Origin: Desulfobulbus oligotrophicus
Lineage (GTDB): Bacteria > Desulfobacterota > Desulfobulbia > Desulfobulbales > Desulfobulbaceae
Direction: 5' to 3'
NCBI RefSeq assembly: GCF_016446285.1
Contig: NZ_CP054140.1
Span: 2,709,501 to 2,773,500, forward strand
Length of the DNA stretch: 64,000 bases
Part shown: one piece after another, positions 33,261 through 42,521 of the stretch
Layout: each line of letters starts with the position of its first letter
Numbering within the stretch: position 1 is the stretch's first letter
Program-made: the position numbers and the translations under genes
The notes under the pieces: model-generated
Seen by the model: only the letters and a program-made list of their open reading frames with translations
Database searches by the model: none
Told to the model about the DNA's origin: nothing

Positions 33261-34823
33261 TTAATGCCCGCTGTCAGCAGACTCCAGAGGTTGCCGGAGT
33301 TCCAGCCAGGCAACCAGCGTCCGGACACCCGTCCCTGACGGACCTTTAGGGACATAGGATTTTTCAGTAAAATCCCAGGCCGTACCGGCAATGTCAAGGT
33401 GAGCCCACGGGATTTCACCAACAAATTCCTGTAAATAACTAGCGGCAGTGATGGTGCCGGCACTGCGATCACTACCGGCATTTTTAATATCCGCCACCTT
33501 TGAATCGATCTGCTTTCGGTACTCCGGTCCCAACGGCAACCGCCAGAGAGGTTCGTTGACCCGAGCCCCGGCCTCTGTCAGTTGAGCAGCCAGTTGATCG
33601 TTGTTTGTCAGCAAACCGGTATAATGATGACCAAGACCAATAACCACAGCACCGGTTAGGGTGGCCAGATCCACCACCGCCTGCGGCTTGTACCTCTCAA
33701 TACCGTACGCCAGTGCATCGGCCAGGATCAACCTTCCCTCAGCATCGGTATTGATGATTTCCGAAGTTTTCCCGCCATAATGACGGATAACATCACCAGG
33801 TTTAAGGGCGGCCGAACCGGACAGATTTTCCGTTGCCGGAATCAAACCAACAACATTGACCCCGGTAATACCGATCTCGGCAATGGCCTGCATGGCGGTA
33901 AGAACTGCCGCTCCACCGCACATATCATATTTCATGTCTTCCATGCCGGCGGAGGGTTTGGTGCAGATACCGCCTGAATCAAAGGTCAGGCCTTTACCGA
34001 CCAGGAGGATGGTTGGATCTGCTTTGCTGGTCTGGTACTCCAACACAATCAGATACGGAGGCAGGGCAGACCCCTGGTTGACCCCTAAAATTCCGCCCAT
34101 CTTCAATTCTTCTAAATCAACGCTGTCTAAAATCTCGCACTGAAGCGGAAGTTTTTCTGCCAGCTTTTGGGCGTAATCGGCAAAATCAGATGGAGTCCAG
34201 CCATTGCCGGGCTGATTGGCCATGTCACGAGCCGCATTGACAGCCTCAGCAAGGATACGTCCTCGTTCCAGCCCTCTGTGTGCCTCCCGGGACTCCGAAT
34301 GATCGGCACCCAGTAAAAACTGCTCTACCCTCATAACAGCAGCAGCATCTTCTTTCGGGCTTTTATACACATCAAACTTATAACTTCCCAGTAACAGTCC
34401 CTCGCTCACACATTCGGCGATATCAGACGTATCAAGCTGATAATCTTTTGGTAAAACCACCAGCACGTCTTTCGCCTTCAGTACGCCTGCCTGTTTGGCG
34501 GCTGTACCGGCCGACAGCCGCAACTGTTCCCGACGGGTATTGGAGGCCTCACTCTTCTTGCCGAGTCCAACGAATAAAAGGCGTTTAGCATGAGACAACC
34601 CCTCTCCACCGCCACTGATCAGACCGGGATACATAAGAAAAACCTCCTCCCTAGCCCCCTTGAAATCACCGAGGTCACGAATCTGTAACAGAAATCTGCA
34701 GAGATCCTCATTGCATTCCGTAGTAACGGGGGCATCTTCCTCAACAAAATAAATGAGTAAATCGCCGGAGAAGGTCTCTACCGGAGCATCGAACAGTTGT
34801 ATGGGTATTTGACGGGTATGCAC
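33261..34823 (-). CDS. pepA: Cytosol (leucyl) aminopeptidase, M17 family
   Basis: A hexameric two-metal aminopeptidase of about 520 residues. The catalytic domain shows GKGLTFDSGGICTKPSAGMEDMKYDMCGGA and the M17 signature NTDAEGRLILADALAYG, with the lysine and arginine of the active site in place. The N-terminal macro-like domain begins IPIQLFDAPVETFSGDLLIYF. I chose GTG at 34823 as the start, because AAGGAT lies seven bases upstream; the frame also extends to a GTG at 34871 without such a site. It may have roles in peptide turnover. Some PepA proteins also bind DNA, for which there is no evidence here. Confidence 0.94.
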   Translation of the reverse strand: MHTRQIPIQLFDAPVETFSGDLLIYFVEEDAPVTTECNEDLCRFLLQIRDLGDFKGAREEVFLMYPGLISGGGEGLSHAKRLLFVGLGKKSEASNTRREQLRLSAGTAAKQAGVLKAKDVLVVLPKDYQLDTSDIAECVSEGLLLGSYKFDVYKSPKEDAAAVMRVEQFLLGADHSESREAHRGLERGRILAEAVNAARDMANQPGNGWTPSDFADYAQKLAEKLPLQCEILDSVDLEELKMGGILGVNQGSALPPYLIVLEYQTSKADPTILLVGKGLTFDSGGICTKPSAGMEDMKYDMCGGAAVLTAMQAIAEIGITGVNVVGLIPATENLSGSAALKPGDVIRHYGGKTSEIINTDAEGRLILADALAYGIERYKPQAVVDLATLTGAVVIGLGHHYTGLLTNNDQLAAQLTEAGARVNEPLWRLPLGPEYRKQIDSKVADIKNAGSDRSAGTITAASYLQEFVGEIPWAHLDIAGTAWDFTEKSYVPKGPSGTGVRTLVAWLELRQPLESADSGH

Positions 34824-34980
34824 AAATAATATCCTTGACGTAAAGAAAGCTCCATATTGCTTTAAAAGCACTGAGAACTGTTTATTATCGGTATTTACAC
34901 TAAACTTAACTGAACCTCAATCGTCAAAACCATCAGCTTGATGGCTCTTCTGTAAAACACTGCTCTCAACGGAGATAACC

Positions 34981-36015
34981 GTGCTGCTTGTGTTCATTTT
35001 AGCTGTAACGACCGCGCTTCTGGTCTCTGCAACCTGTTCCCTTTTTGAAGCAATTCTTCTTTCTCTGACTCCGGCTCAGATCGAGATGATGATCGAAACC
35101 CATCCCCGTCGTGCCAATGGTCTTAAATATCTGAAGGAGCACATTGAACAACCTATTACCGCCATTCTCACCCTGAACACCATCGCCCATACCATTGGTG
35201 CATCTGTTGCCGGTGCCTCTGCAGCCGCACTGTTTGGTCCAAACGGCCTGATCTGGTTTTCGTTGATATTCACCCTCACCATTCTGCTGTTAACAGAAAT
35301 CCTCCCTAAAACCATTGGGGTCAACTTTGCCAAACAGCTGGGCCCTCACATAGTTCTGCCGCTACGGCTCACGATAACTGTACTCCTTCCTCTGATCTGG
35401 CTGGCCCAATGGATGACCCGTCTGGTACCCAACAGCCAGGGAGCCCATCATATTTCAGCAGAAGAGCTGAAAACCATTGCCAGCATGAGCAGAAAATCCG
35501 GGGAAATAGAGGCGGATCAGGAAACGGTTATTGCCAATGTGCTGCAATTGGGCAAAAAAACTGTCCGCCAGGTCATGACACCGCGAACCGTCACCTTTTC
35601 AGTCGAACAGAGTCTCGCCATAAAAGAAGCGGCTCGCATGGAAGAAAAGTGGCGTATGCACAGTCGAGTACCGATTTACGATGGTGAGCCGGATAATGTT
35701 GTCGGCGTTGTTCTCAGTCAGGATGTACTGATGGCAGCAGCAGTTGGACAAAATTCACTCAAGCTGTCTCAAATTATGCGCCCCGTCCATTTTGTGCCGG
35801 AAACCGCACCTCTTGACGCCATTTTTGTCGAATTCTTTGAACGACACCAGCATCTTTTTGTGGTTGTCGACGAATACGGCAGTGTAACCGGAGTTGTGAG
35901 CATGGAGGATATTCTCGAGGAAATCATTGGCCGGGAGATCGTTGATGAATCGGACAAAGCCCGCAACATGCGAGAGCTGGCAATGATTCGCAAGAAAAGG
36001 TTGCATACTGTGTAA
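34981..36015 (+). CDS. CNNM-domain membrane protein with paired CBS domains
   Basis: A 344-residue member of the CorC/HlyC (DUF21-CBS) family, related to magnesium and cobalt efflux systems. Four hydrophobic segments in residues 1-145 form the CNNM/DUF21 domain (ATCSLFEAILLSLTPAQIE, GASVAGASAAALFG, TEILPKTIGVNFAKQL). The CBS pair follows (about 190-325: VRQVMTPRTVTFSVEQ, RVPIYDGEPDNVVGVVLSQDV, HLFVVVDEYGSVTGVVSMEDILEEIIGREIVDE). The C-terminal CorC_HlyC transporter-associated domain is missing: only about 20 residues follow the CBS pair. GTG start at 34981 with GGAG nearby. Divergent from pepA. Confidence 0.88.
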   Translation: MLLVFILAVTTALLVSATCSLFEAILLSLTPAQIEMMIETHPRRANGLKYLKEHIEQPITAILTLNTIAHTIGASVAGASAAALFGPNGLIWFSLIFTLTILLLTEILPKTIGVNFAKQLGPHIVLPLRLTITVLLPLIWLAQWMTRLVPNSQGAHHISAEELKTIASMSRKSGEIEADQETVIANVLQLGKKTVRQVMTPRTVTFSVEQSLAIKEAARMEEKWRMHSRVPIYDGEPDNVVGVVLSQDVLMAAAVGQNSLKLSQIMRPVHFVPETAPLDAIFVEFFERHQHLFVVVDEYGSVTGVVSMEDILEEIIGREIVDESDKARNMRELAMIRKKRLHTV

Positions 36016-36239
36016 TGCAGCGTAAAAAAATGATTGCAGCGATAAACCATACTTGGCAATCACGGACATTTTGTGCTAGCGTGCCCTCGACTGACTGTAC
36101 TCCGAACGACCAAGGCCTTCTCAATACATATCGACAACCCCGTGCCCGGATATTACTCACCAACTGTCTCCACTTTTTCCATGACATTACCTATATGATC
36201 CGTCTCTAGCAGGTTGCTTTTTCCTTTCGGGATAGCTGT

Positions 36240-36914
36240 ATGAAATGTTTTCCATGTATTTTCTCCAAAGTATGGATCGTCTTTTTTGTTGTGCTTGTGC
36301 ACCAGACAATCACGCCGGTCTACGCTGAAATCCTCTACATCAAGCCAAGCCTCGAAGTATTCATGCGGAAGAATCAGGGTGACAATGCCAGAATCGTTGC
36401 CACCGTTCCCATGGGTACGGCTGTGGATCTGCTCCAGGGTGGGAAAGAATGGTCACGCATTCGGCTACAGGATGGGAGAACAGGATGGGTACGAAGCCGA
36501 TTTCTAGGGACGTCGCCGTTGATTCCCGTGGTCAACATCAAACCCGGAGTGGGACCGGACGGCTCAGTCATTGACCCGCAGGCACGATTTCGCGATATTG
36601 TGAATGAGAACGATCGATTGCGCAAGGAGTTGACTTCCTGTACCACGGACCGCAGCACCTTGGCTGATAAATATCAGGCCCTGGCTGCCGATCCCAACAG
36701 TACGCTCTACACACAGACACATCTGGGAGAGGCCCGGAAGGAGATCGAAGAGTTACGGAACAAACTGACGGCAGCTGAAATTGAAGTCACCGTGCTTCGC
36801 AAAAATCAGTCGATCAAATGGTTTTTTACCGGTAGTTTAGTTATTCTACTAGGATGGCTGCTGGGCAAAATGACCGGTAACGGCAAGAAGAAATACTCCT
36901 CTCTCCTTACCTGA
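36240..36914 (+). CDS. TIGR04211-type SH3 domain protein, membrane anchored
   Basis: A 224-residue envelope protein similar to YgiM. It has a signal peptide (residues 1-29, ending TPVYAEI), a bacterial SH3 domain (about 30-92: YIKPSLEVFMRKNQGDNARIVATVPMGT and GWVRSRFL), a coiled-coil (about 115-190) and a C-terminal transmembrane helix (FFTGSLVILLGWLLGKMTG) with a basic tail. The SH3 domain would lie in the periplasm, perhaps touching peptidoglycan. Function is unknown. It runs convergent to the DegS-like protease. A 224-bp gap upstream contains no gene I can support. Confidence 0.85.
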   Translation: MKCFPCIFSKVWIVFFVVLVHQTITPVYAEILYIKPSLEVFMRKNQGDNARIVATVPMGTAVDLLQGGKEWSRIRLQDGRTGWVRSRFLGTSPLIPVVNIKPGVGPDGSVIDPQARFRDIVNENDRLRKELTSCTTDRSTLADKYQALAADPNSTLYTQTHLGEARKEIEELRNKLTAAEIEVTVLRKNQSIKWFFTGSLVILLGWLLGKMTGNGKKKYSSLLT

Positions 36915-36928
36915 AAGCCTGCTCAGCA

Positions 36929-38014
36929 CTACTGCATTGCCTCCAACGTGACGTGTACCTCAACCGTTGTCTCATCACGCAGCAGCGTCAACAGCACACT
37001 CTGGCCGACCTCGTACCTCTCGATCTCGTCACGAAATGCATTGTAATCTGCAATCTTCTTGCCATTAACGGTCAGAATAATATCACCAAGCACCAGACCA
37101 TCCCGGACTTGAGTGGTGCCGCGCAGTCCTGCTTTGGCTGCGGATGAACCGGGCTGCACTTTCAGAATCAGGATCCCATCCAGGCCCAGACCTTCTGTCA
37201 GACGCCGATTTGCCAGAGTTATACCCAGACCGGGGCGTATCACCTTTCCCTGACTGATGATCTGCGGCACAACTCTGTTGACCTCACCAACCGGCACAGC
37301 AAATCCAATGCCGGAACTGGCCCCGGACGGACTGTAGATAGCAGTATTCACTCCGATCAGGCGACCGGCGCTATCCAAAAGGGGACCACCGGAATTACCT
37401 GGATTTATGGCCGCATCTGTTTGAATAACATCATGGATGGTGCGCCCCGTGACCGCTGTAATCTCCCGCCCGAGGGCACTTACAACTCCAGTGGTCAAGG
37501 TCTGATCCAATCCAAAAGGATTACCAATAGCAAACACCTTCTGCCCAACCAACAGGTCTGTGGAGTCTCCGACTGTGATAGGCTGCAGTTTTGCCGCCGG
37601 AGCACTTATCTGCACCACTGCCAAATCACGATCCGGCGCTGCCCCAACCAGTACCGCTTTCCAGGTGGTATGATCCGCCAAAGTGACCTCTAACCGGGAA
37701 GCATCGGAAATTACATGAAAGTTAGTGACAATTCTCCCCTGGTTGTCCCAGATGAAACCGGATCCTGTTCCCTGAGGAATCTCATACACATTGAGATTAA
37801 ACAGATTTCGACGCAGCGCGATACTGGTGATGTACACAACCGATGGAGCAGCATTTCGAAAAATCTCGATGGTATTCTGTTCGTCCGCTGCCAGATCACC
37901 ACGAGCCGCCACCGGCCGTGACATTGCTTTCGGATCCAGTAACGGTGGCTGGACAGTTTGATAAAACAGCCAACCGATGACCAGAGCAATAACAACAAGT
38001 ACCCATGATCTCAT
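36929..38014 (-). CDS. DegS/HtrA-like periplasmic serine protease with one PDZ domain
   Basis: A 361-residue trypsin-like protease. An N-terminal hydrophobic segment (residues 4-20) anchors it in the inner membrane as in DegS. The catalytic triad is complete: His100 in TNFHVIS, Asp130 in PDRDLAVVQ and Ser208 in PGNSGGPLLD. A single PDZ domain follows (about 265-355; GLGITLANRRL...VRDGLVLGDIILTVNGK). DegS cleaves anti-sigma factor RseA to start the envelope stress response; without a nearby sigma-E locus, general envelope proteolysis is equally possible. Convergent with the SH3 protein. Confidence 0.9.
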   Translation of the reverse strand: MRSWVLVVIALVIGWLFYQTVQPPLLDPKAMSRPVAARGDLAADEQNTIEIFRNAAPSVVYITSIALRRNLFNLNVYEIPQGTGSGFIWDNQGRIVTNFHVISDASRLEVTLADHTTWKAVLVGAAPDRDLAVVQISAPAAKLQPITVGDSTDLLVGQKVFAIGNPFGLDQTLTTGVVSALGREITAVTGRTIHDVIQTDAAINPGNSGGPLLDSAGRLIGVNTAIYSPSGASSGIGFAVPVGEVNRVVPQIISQGKVIRPGLGITLANRRLTEGLGLDGILILKVQPGSSAAKAGLRGTTQVRDGLVLGDIILTVNGKKIADYNAFRDEIERYEVGQSVLLTLLRDETTVEVHVTLEAMQ

Positions 38015-38120
38015 AACATATCCTGCACAGTACGTATGATTGCAGACCTGTTCATCCCGACAACACCCAACCGACCAGTCAGGTTATTTTGCTGAAGAGA
38101 CTGTTTTTCTGAACCACGCC

Positions 38121-38321
38121 TCAGCTGAACAGACCGGTCTTTTGCGCAAGGTAGCAGAGCAGAAATCCGACTGCCATGGCCACTCCCCCAAGCCGGCGGA
38201 GTTGGCGAGGCGACAAGACCAGAATCTGACGAAGCCAGCGTTGCATGGATTCAGGTGCGGCCACATACGGCAACCCTTCAAGAATCATGACCAGCCCTAT
38301 AAGGGTGACAAGAAGTTTCAT
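38121..38321 (-). CDS. DUF2065 (YjeT-like) small membrane protein
   Basis: A 66-residue protein with two transmembrane helices (MKLLVTLIGLVMILEGLPYVAA and LGGVAMAVGFLLCYLAQ) separated by a basic loop containing PESMQRWLRQILVLSP. This matches the DUF2065/YjeT family, which in many Proteobacteria lies next to hflC or purA and has no known role. The start at 38321 is where the family begins; the frame extends to 38345. It is upstream of the DegS-like gene on the same strand with a 106-bp gap, and divergent from purM. Confidence 0.75.
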   Translation of the reverse strand: MKLLVTLIGLVMILEGLPYVAAPESMQRWLRQILVLSPRQLRRLGGVAMAVGFLLCYLAQKTGLFS

Positions 38322-38496
38322 ATTGGTCGCTTTACCAAAAAGCAATCAACTGCGCAAGAAACCACAAAGGTATTGACAAGATCTGATGAGAAAAAGTACC
38401 GTGCATCTTCTTATGAAACGTTGACTCCTTACGATAAGAACTATTTATCGACACTCCTGCTCACCACCTGGTCGTTTAAACCGGACACAGATATCC

Positions 38497-39555
38497 ATGA
38501 CTCAATCTTCCTCAAAATACAGCGAAGCCGGCGTCGATATTGACAAAGGCAATCTTTTTGTCTCCAGGATCAAAAACATTGTTGCCGAAACCCATGGCCC
38601 GGGTGTCCTTTCGCATATCGGCGGGTTTTCCGGATTATTTTCCCTCAGCAATGAAAAACTTAAAGATCCGGTGCTCGTTGCCTCAACTGATGGTGTCGGC
38701 ACCAAACTGGCAGTGGCCAAGCTCTGTAACAAGCACGATACCATCGGCATTGATCTGGTGGCCATGTGCGTTAACGATGTGGTTGTGAGCGGTGCCAAGC
38801 CATTGTTTTTTCTTGATTACTTTGCCTGTAACGCCTTAGATCTCAAAGTGGCTGCCGATGTGGTGCGCGGGATTGCCACAGGCTGTAAACAGGCAAACTG
38901 CTCGCTCATCGGTGGCGAAACAGCCGAAATGCCAGGCTTATACCAACCCGGAGATTACGATCTGGCCGGTTTTGTGGTCGGTATTTGCGACGCCGACGCC
39001 ATCATTGACGGCAGTAACATCCGTGCAGGTGACAAGATAATCGGTCTGGCATCTTCCGGTTTTCATTCCAACGGTTATTCACTGGTGCGCAAGGTCTTCT
39101 TTGAAGAGCTTGGTAAAAATGTTGACGATTATATCACCCCCCTGGGTTGCACTGTCGGTGAAGAACTCCTGCGTCCGACCAGAATATATGCTGACAGCAT
39201 GATGAGTATTGTGCAGCATTTTGCAGTCAAAGGAGTCATCCATATCACCGGCGGCGGATTTATCGATAATATCCCCCGTATCCTGCCGAAAGGCTGTACT
39301 GCCCGCATCAATGCGGGCAGTTGGCCGATCCTCCCCTGCTTCACGTATCTGCAGGAAATGGGAGGCATAACTCCTGGCGAGATGTATCGGACCTATAATA
39401 TGGGCATCGGTATGATGGTTATCGTTTCTGCCAGTGATGTTGAGAACATACAGCGCCAATTTCGTGACCATGGTGAGCAGCCTTACCTGATTGGTGAAAT
39501 CCAATCAGCCGAAACCGGCAGCGACCAACAGATATTTATCGATGGTGTATACTGA
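38497..39555 (+). CDS. purM: Phosphoribosylformylglycinamidine cyclo-ligase (AIR synthetase)
   Basis: Purine biosynthesis enzyme (352 residues) that closes the imidazole ring of FGAM to make AIR with ATP. The AIR synthase signatures are VASTDGVGTKLAVA (about 66-79), DLVAMCVNDVVVSGAKPLFFLDY, GGETAEMPGLYQPGDYDLAGFVVG and, in the C-terminal domain, GVIHITGGGFIDNIPRILP. It begins SSKYSEAGVDIDKGN, as is normal. An IS element is inserted 85 bp after its stop, leaving the gene intact. Confidence 0.97.
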   Translation: MTQSSSKYSEAGVDIDKGNLFVSRIKNIVAETHGPGVLSHIGGFSGLFSLSNEKLKDPVLVASTDGVGTKLAVAKLCNKHDTIGIDLVAMCVNDVVVSGAKPLFFLDYFACNALDLKVAADVVRGIATGCKQANCSLIGGETAEMPGLYQPGDYDLAGFVVGICDADAIIDGSNIRAGDKIIGLASSGFHSNGYSLVRKVFFEELGKNVDDYITPLGCTVGEELLRPTRIYADSMMSIVQHFAVKGVIHITGGGFIDNIPRILPKGCTARINAGSWPILPCFTYLQEMGGITPGEMYRTYNMGIGMMVIVSASDVENIQRQFRDHGEQPYLIGEIQSAETGSDQQIFIDGVY

Positions 39556-39640
39556 TCCTTCCTGATTCTTGAAAAAGATGCAACAGCGCCTTCTGCCTTC
39601 GGCTGACAGGGTAACCGCTTGCAGACTGATCAGTTACCTA

Positions 39641-41132
39641 GTCGGCCATGAAAAACTCTCAACGAGTTGGAATATATGGATAAAAATTGAAAAATATAGC
39701 ACTGTAAATTGCAGGATATTGCACTTTTCCCCTTCAATTTCTGGTGATTTTCGATGCAGCCGAAGAAGCAGATTTCCAGCCCCCAGTTGGACATGTTCCG
39801 TAACCGTCGGGAGAGTATTCTCAACCATCGTCATGAGTTGTACCAGCTAAGCAGACTGATTGACTGGGGAGTGTTTGAAAGCGAGTTTGGCAAGCTGTAC
39901 TCTGAGGAAGGCCGGCCGGGGCTCCCGATTCGTTTGCTCGTAGGCCTGACCTACCTGAGTCATGCGTTCAACACGTCGGACGAAGAGACAGTACGGCGGT
40001 GGGTGGAGAACCCGTACCATCAATATTTCTGCGGGGAAGAGTACTTTTGTCATGCGTTACCGATCGATCCGTCTTCGTTGAGTCGCTGGCGGAAGAGGAT
40101 AGGTGAGCAGGGATCGGAATTGATCCTGAAGCTGACTGTGCAGGCGGGCTTGGCGAGTGGAGCGGTTGCACCGACGAGTTTGGCGCGGGTCATTGTTGAT
40201 ACGACTGTTCAGGAAAAGGCCATTGCGTTTCCGACCGATTCACGATTGTACAACCGCAGTCGGGAACGACTGATCAAGTTGGCTGCGGTTTGGGGCATTC
40301 GTCTTCGGCAGAGTTACTCCCGTCTTGGACGTCAGGCCTTGTTGAAGGCCGGCCGGTATTTTCACGCCCGCCAAACCCGAAGAGCCCGTCGGGAGGTAAA
40401 ACGGCTGAAGACCTATCTGGGCAGGGTGTATCGGGACATTGTGCGCAAGATCGAAGGGCAGCAGGCGCTTGGCCCTGTTTTTCATCCGGAGCTTATGCTG
40501 GCGGGGCGGTTGTTGACGCAGCAGAAACAGGACAAGAACAAGCTCTACAGCCTGCATGCACCGGAAGTCGAATGCATTGCCAAGGGCAAGGCACACAAGA
40601 AGTACGAGTTCGGGGTCAAGGTGAGCGTGGCCACCGCCAATCGAGACAACTTCGTGGTGGGCATGTTGGCTGAACCTGGCAATCCCTATGATGGCCACAC
40701 CCTGGGCAGGGCCATTGAGCAGGTGCAGCGGATCACGGGTTGTTTGGTTGAGCGCAGCTTTGTTGACCGGGGTTACCGTGGTCACAACCTCAAAGACCCG
40801 CAGGTCTTGATCTCCGGTCGCAGACAGGGGATGACGCCGCAAATGAAAAAAGAACTGAAGAGGCGCAGCGCTGTTGAGCCGGTGATCGGTCACATGAAGA
40901 CGGACGGCAAGCTTGGACGCAATTACCTGCTGGGTACGTTGGGTGACACCATCAATGCCCTGCTTTGCGGCGCAGGGCACAATATCCGCCTGATCCTCAA
41001 GAAGTTGAGGGAAAGGTTGTTTCTTCTTTTTACCGGATTGCTTTTGGCCCTCTGGTGCCGCTTCGATGGGCAAAAAAAGGGTGCCGGAGCGATCGTCCCG
41101 GCAATATGAAAAAAGGCTTTTTCAAGGACGAC
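39641..41132 (+). mobile_element. Complete IS5-family insertion sequence (1492 bp), copy A
   Basis: The element is bounded by imperfect terminal inverted repeats: GTCGGCCATGAAAAA at the left (39641-39655) and GTCGTCCTTGAAAAA read inward from the right end (41118-41132), 13 of 15 positions matching. Identical 6-bp direct repeats TACCTA flank it (39635-39640 and 41133-41138), which looks like the target duplication of a single insertion. It carries one intact transposase gene. It landed between purM and the convergent Rossmann-protein gene without breaking either. Assignment to IS5 is from the transposase; the subgroup is uncertain. Confidence 0.85.
39754..41109 (+). CDS. IS5-family DDE transposase (copy A)
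   Basis: An intact 451-residue transposase. The N-terminal DUF772-type domain reads LPIRLLVGLTYLSHAFNTSDEETVRRWVENPYHQYFCGE. The DDE catalytic core follows: Asp in VIVDTTVQEKAI, Asp in FVDRGYRGHN and Glu in SAVEPVIGHMK. There is an Arg/Lys-rich stretch between residues 195 and 230. The strand is the same as purM. No frameshift is seen, so the element may still be active. Confidence 0.92.
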   Translation: MQPKKQISSPQLDMFRNRRESILNHRHELYQLSRLIDWGVFESEFGKLYSEEGRPGLPIRLLVGLTYLSHAFNTSDEETVRRWVENPYHQYFCGEEYFCHALPIDPSSLSRWRKRIGEQGSELILKLTVQAGLASGAVAPTSLARVIVDTTVQEKAIAFPTDSRLYNRSRERLIKLAAVWGIRLRQSYSRLGRQALLKAGRYFHARQTRRARREVKRLKTYLGRVYRDIVRKIEGQQALGPVFHPELMLAGRLLTQQKQDKNKLYSLHAPEVECIAKGKAHKKYEFGVKVSVATANRDNFVVGMLAEPGNPYDGHTLGRAIEQVQRITGCLVERSFVDRGYRGHNLKDPQVLISGRRQGMTPQMKKELKRRSAVEPVIGHMKTDGKLGRNYLLGTLGDTINALLCGAGHNIRLILKKLRERLFLLFTGLLLALWCRFDGQKKGAGAIVPAI

Positions 41133-41171
41133 TACCTATGCCAGCCTATCAGGTGTTCACACGGCAAAGGA

Positions 41172-42284
41172 TCAAAGGTGCGGCAGAACATCACAAGAAA
41201 TCCGTGCATTATGGATGGTGGTATTCCGCACATCCAGAGAGCCGAGCCATCGACTGCCTGATGGCCGACGCAATTGCGTTTTCTGATCAGCAAGACCTGT
41301 GCAAAACACCAGCTCTTCTGCAACCTCCAAGAACTGTTTTCGACTTGCTATTATCGCGCCACTGAGGGCTGCAACAAGTGAAGGCATCGAACAGGCCGGC
41401 AGTTCGCAGCCTTTCCACCCTCCCGGCAGCTTCATGAAAAAGCGAATGCCCTGACACTGCACTCTGTTACCCATCACCACCTTTTGTTGAATATCTTGCG
41501 GGCGAATGGGTGGACGTGAAAAATCAATGATGACCGCTGATCCAGGAATCCGTTCATGTAGCTGACATTCCATGAAATCTTTACCCCGCGGGAGAAGATT
41601 AATGACAATATTCACATCGCTGAGCTGTCTGTTTGCTGCCTGCTCATCACTCAGTTTGACATCACCGTTTCTCGCATACCTTACATCAACCATTGTCAAC
41701 TGATACCCTCCGCAACTGAGATAGTGCTGGAGTTCCTCTCCAAGCTCGCCCCCCCCCACTATTGCAACGGATACCTGCCATGGTCTTTTCTTATCTGCAG
41801 ACAGGATGTGATCCATTGCCGCCTTAATGCTGAACAAGTTGCCATTCATGCTGCTGTAAAAGGGGTGCACCATGGGAATGCCGTGTCTTTTTTCAAATAT
41901 AGGTCCGAGCTGGCCGGCCAATCCTATGGTTTTTGCCCCGGAAAGCTTCTGGACCCAGTGCATCCGACGCATAATCCGTTCTACGATGTAGCGGTTTTTT
42001 TTACGCATCAACTCCAAGGCCTGATCCGGAATAACAAGATACACTCCCATGGGAAGCCACCCATTCATGATAAGTCCGGCCGGCGTTGGTCGTCCTGAGA
42101 GAAAATTTCGTAACATCTTAATATCAGGACAGAAATCTAAACATTCACTTTTGTCGGTCGGATAGATTAAAAACAATGTCTTCAGCAGACCGCTGCGGCC
42201 CACCAACCAGATCAACAACCAGATAGGCCACCGTAAAACAACTGCAAACATCATGAAAATGAACTGACGAAAAAATCGAATCAT
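41172..42284 (-). CDS. Membrane-anchored Rossmann-fold protein of unknown function
   Basis: A 370-residue protein I cannot place in a named family. Residues 4-40 form one or two hydrophobic segments (FFRQFIFMMFAVVLRWPIWL) and would anchor it in the inner membrane. A segment with GAKTIGLAGQLGPIF precedes a clear dinucleotide-binding motif, VAIVGGGELGEELQHYL (about 170-186), with an acidic residue at the end of strand 2 (MVDVRYA). NIVINLLPRGKDF and SAVIIDFSRPPI follow, then a Cys-containing part near LPACSMPSLVAALSGAI. The order recalls acyl-ACP reductases and shikimate-dehydrogenase-like proteins, but this is only a motif-level resemblance. The gene is intact; IS copy A lies 39 bp past its stop. 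Confidence 0.72.
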   Translation of the reverse strand: MIRFFRQFIFMMFAVVLRWPIWLLIWLVGRSGLLKTLFLIYPTDKSECLDFCPDIKMLRNFLSGRPTPAGLIMNGWLPMGVYLVIPDQALELMRKKNRYIVERIMRRMHWVQKLSGAKTIGLAGQLGPIFEKRHGIPMVHPFYSSMNGNLFSIKAAMDHILSADKKRPWQVSVAIVGGGELGEELQHYLSCGGYQLTMVDVRYARNGDVKLSDEQAANRQLSDVNIVINLLPRGKDFMECQLHERIPGSAVIIDFSRPPIRPQDIQQKVVMGNRVQCQGIRFFMKLPGGWKGCELPACSMPSLVAALSGAIIASRKQFLEVAEELVFCTGLADQKTQLRRPSGSRWLGSLDVRNTTIHNARISCDVLPHL

Positions 42285-42457
42285 ACCATCCTCCTCGTGA
42301 ATTTGTTGTAAGCTCCGGTCTGCTGCTGAAAAACATCCTGTGCAAACCCTATCTTCCTTATCGGTACTTTAACGAAAACACCTTATCCCGGATTCTGATC
42401 AGCACTTTCTTCAATTCGGAAAATCAGTGACACCTTGGAACAATGACCTTGAAATGC

Positions 42458-42494
42458 AAAAAAAAAGCCGCAGTGTCTTCATGACGCTGCGGCT
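42458..42494 (-). terminator. Rho-independent terminator after the first histidine kinase
   Basis: On the minus strand AGCCGCAG (42487-42494) pairs with CTGCGGCT (42466-42473), with a further GTC/GAC pairing inside, and nine T residues follow. It starts 28 bases after the kinase stop codon at 42522. Confidence 0.9.
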
Positions 42495-42521
42495 CGGCCT
42501 TACCAAAATACCAAAAATCTT

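Noticed and set aside
36015-36209. A 64-codon frame overlapping the stop of the CNNM-CBS gene (TAATG)
   Set aside because: No ribosome-binding site of its own, no domain, and the residue pattern looks random.
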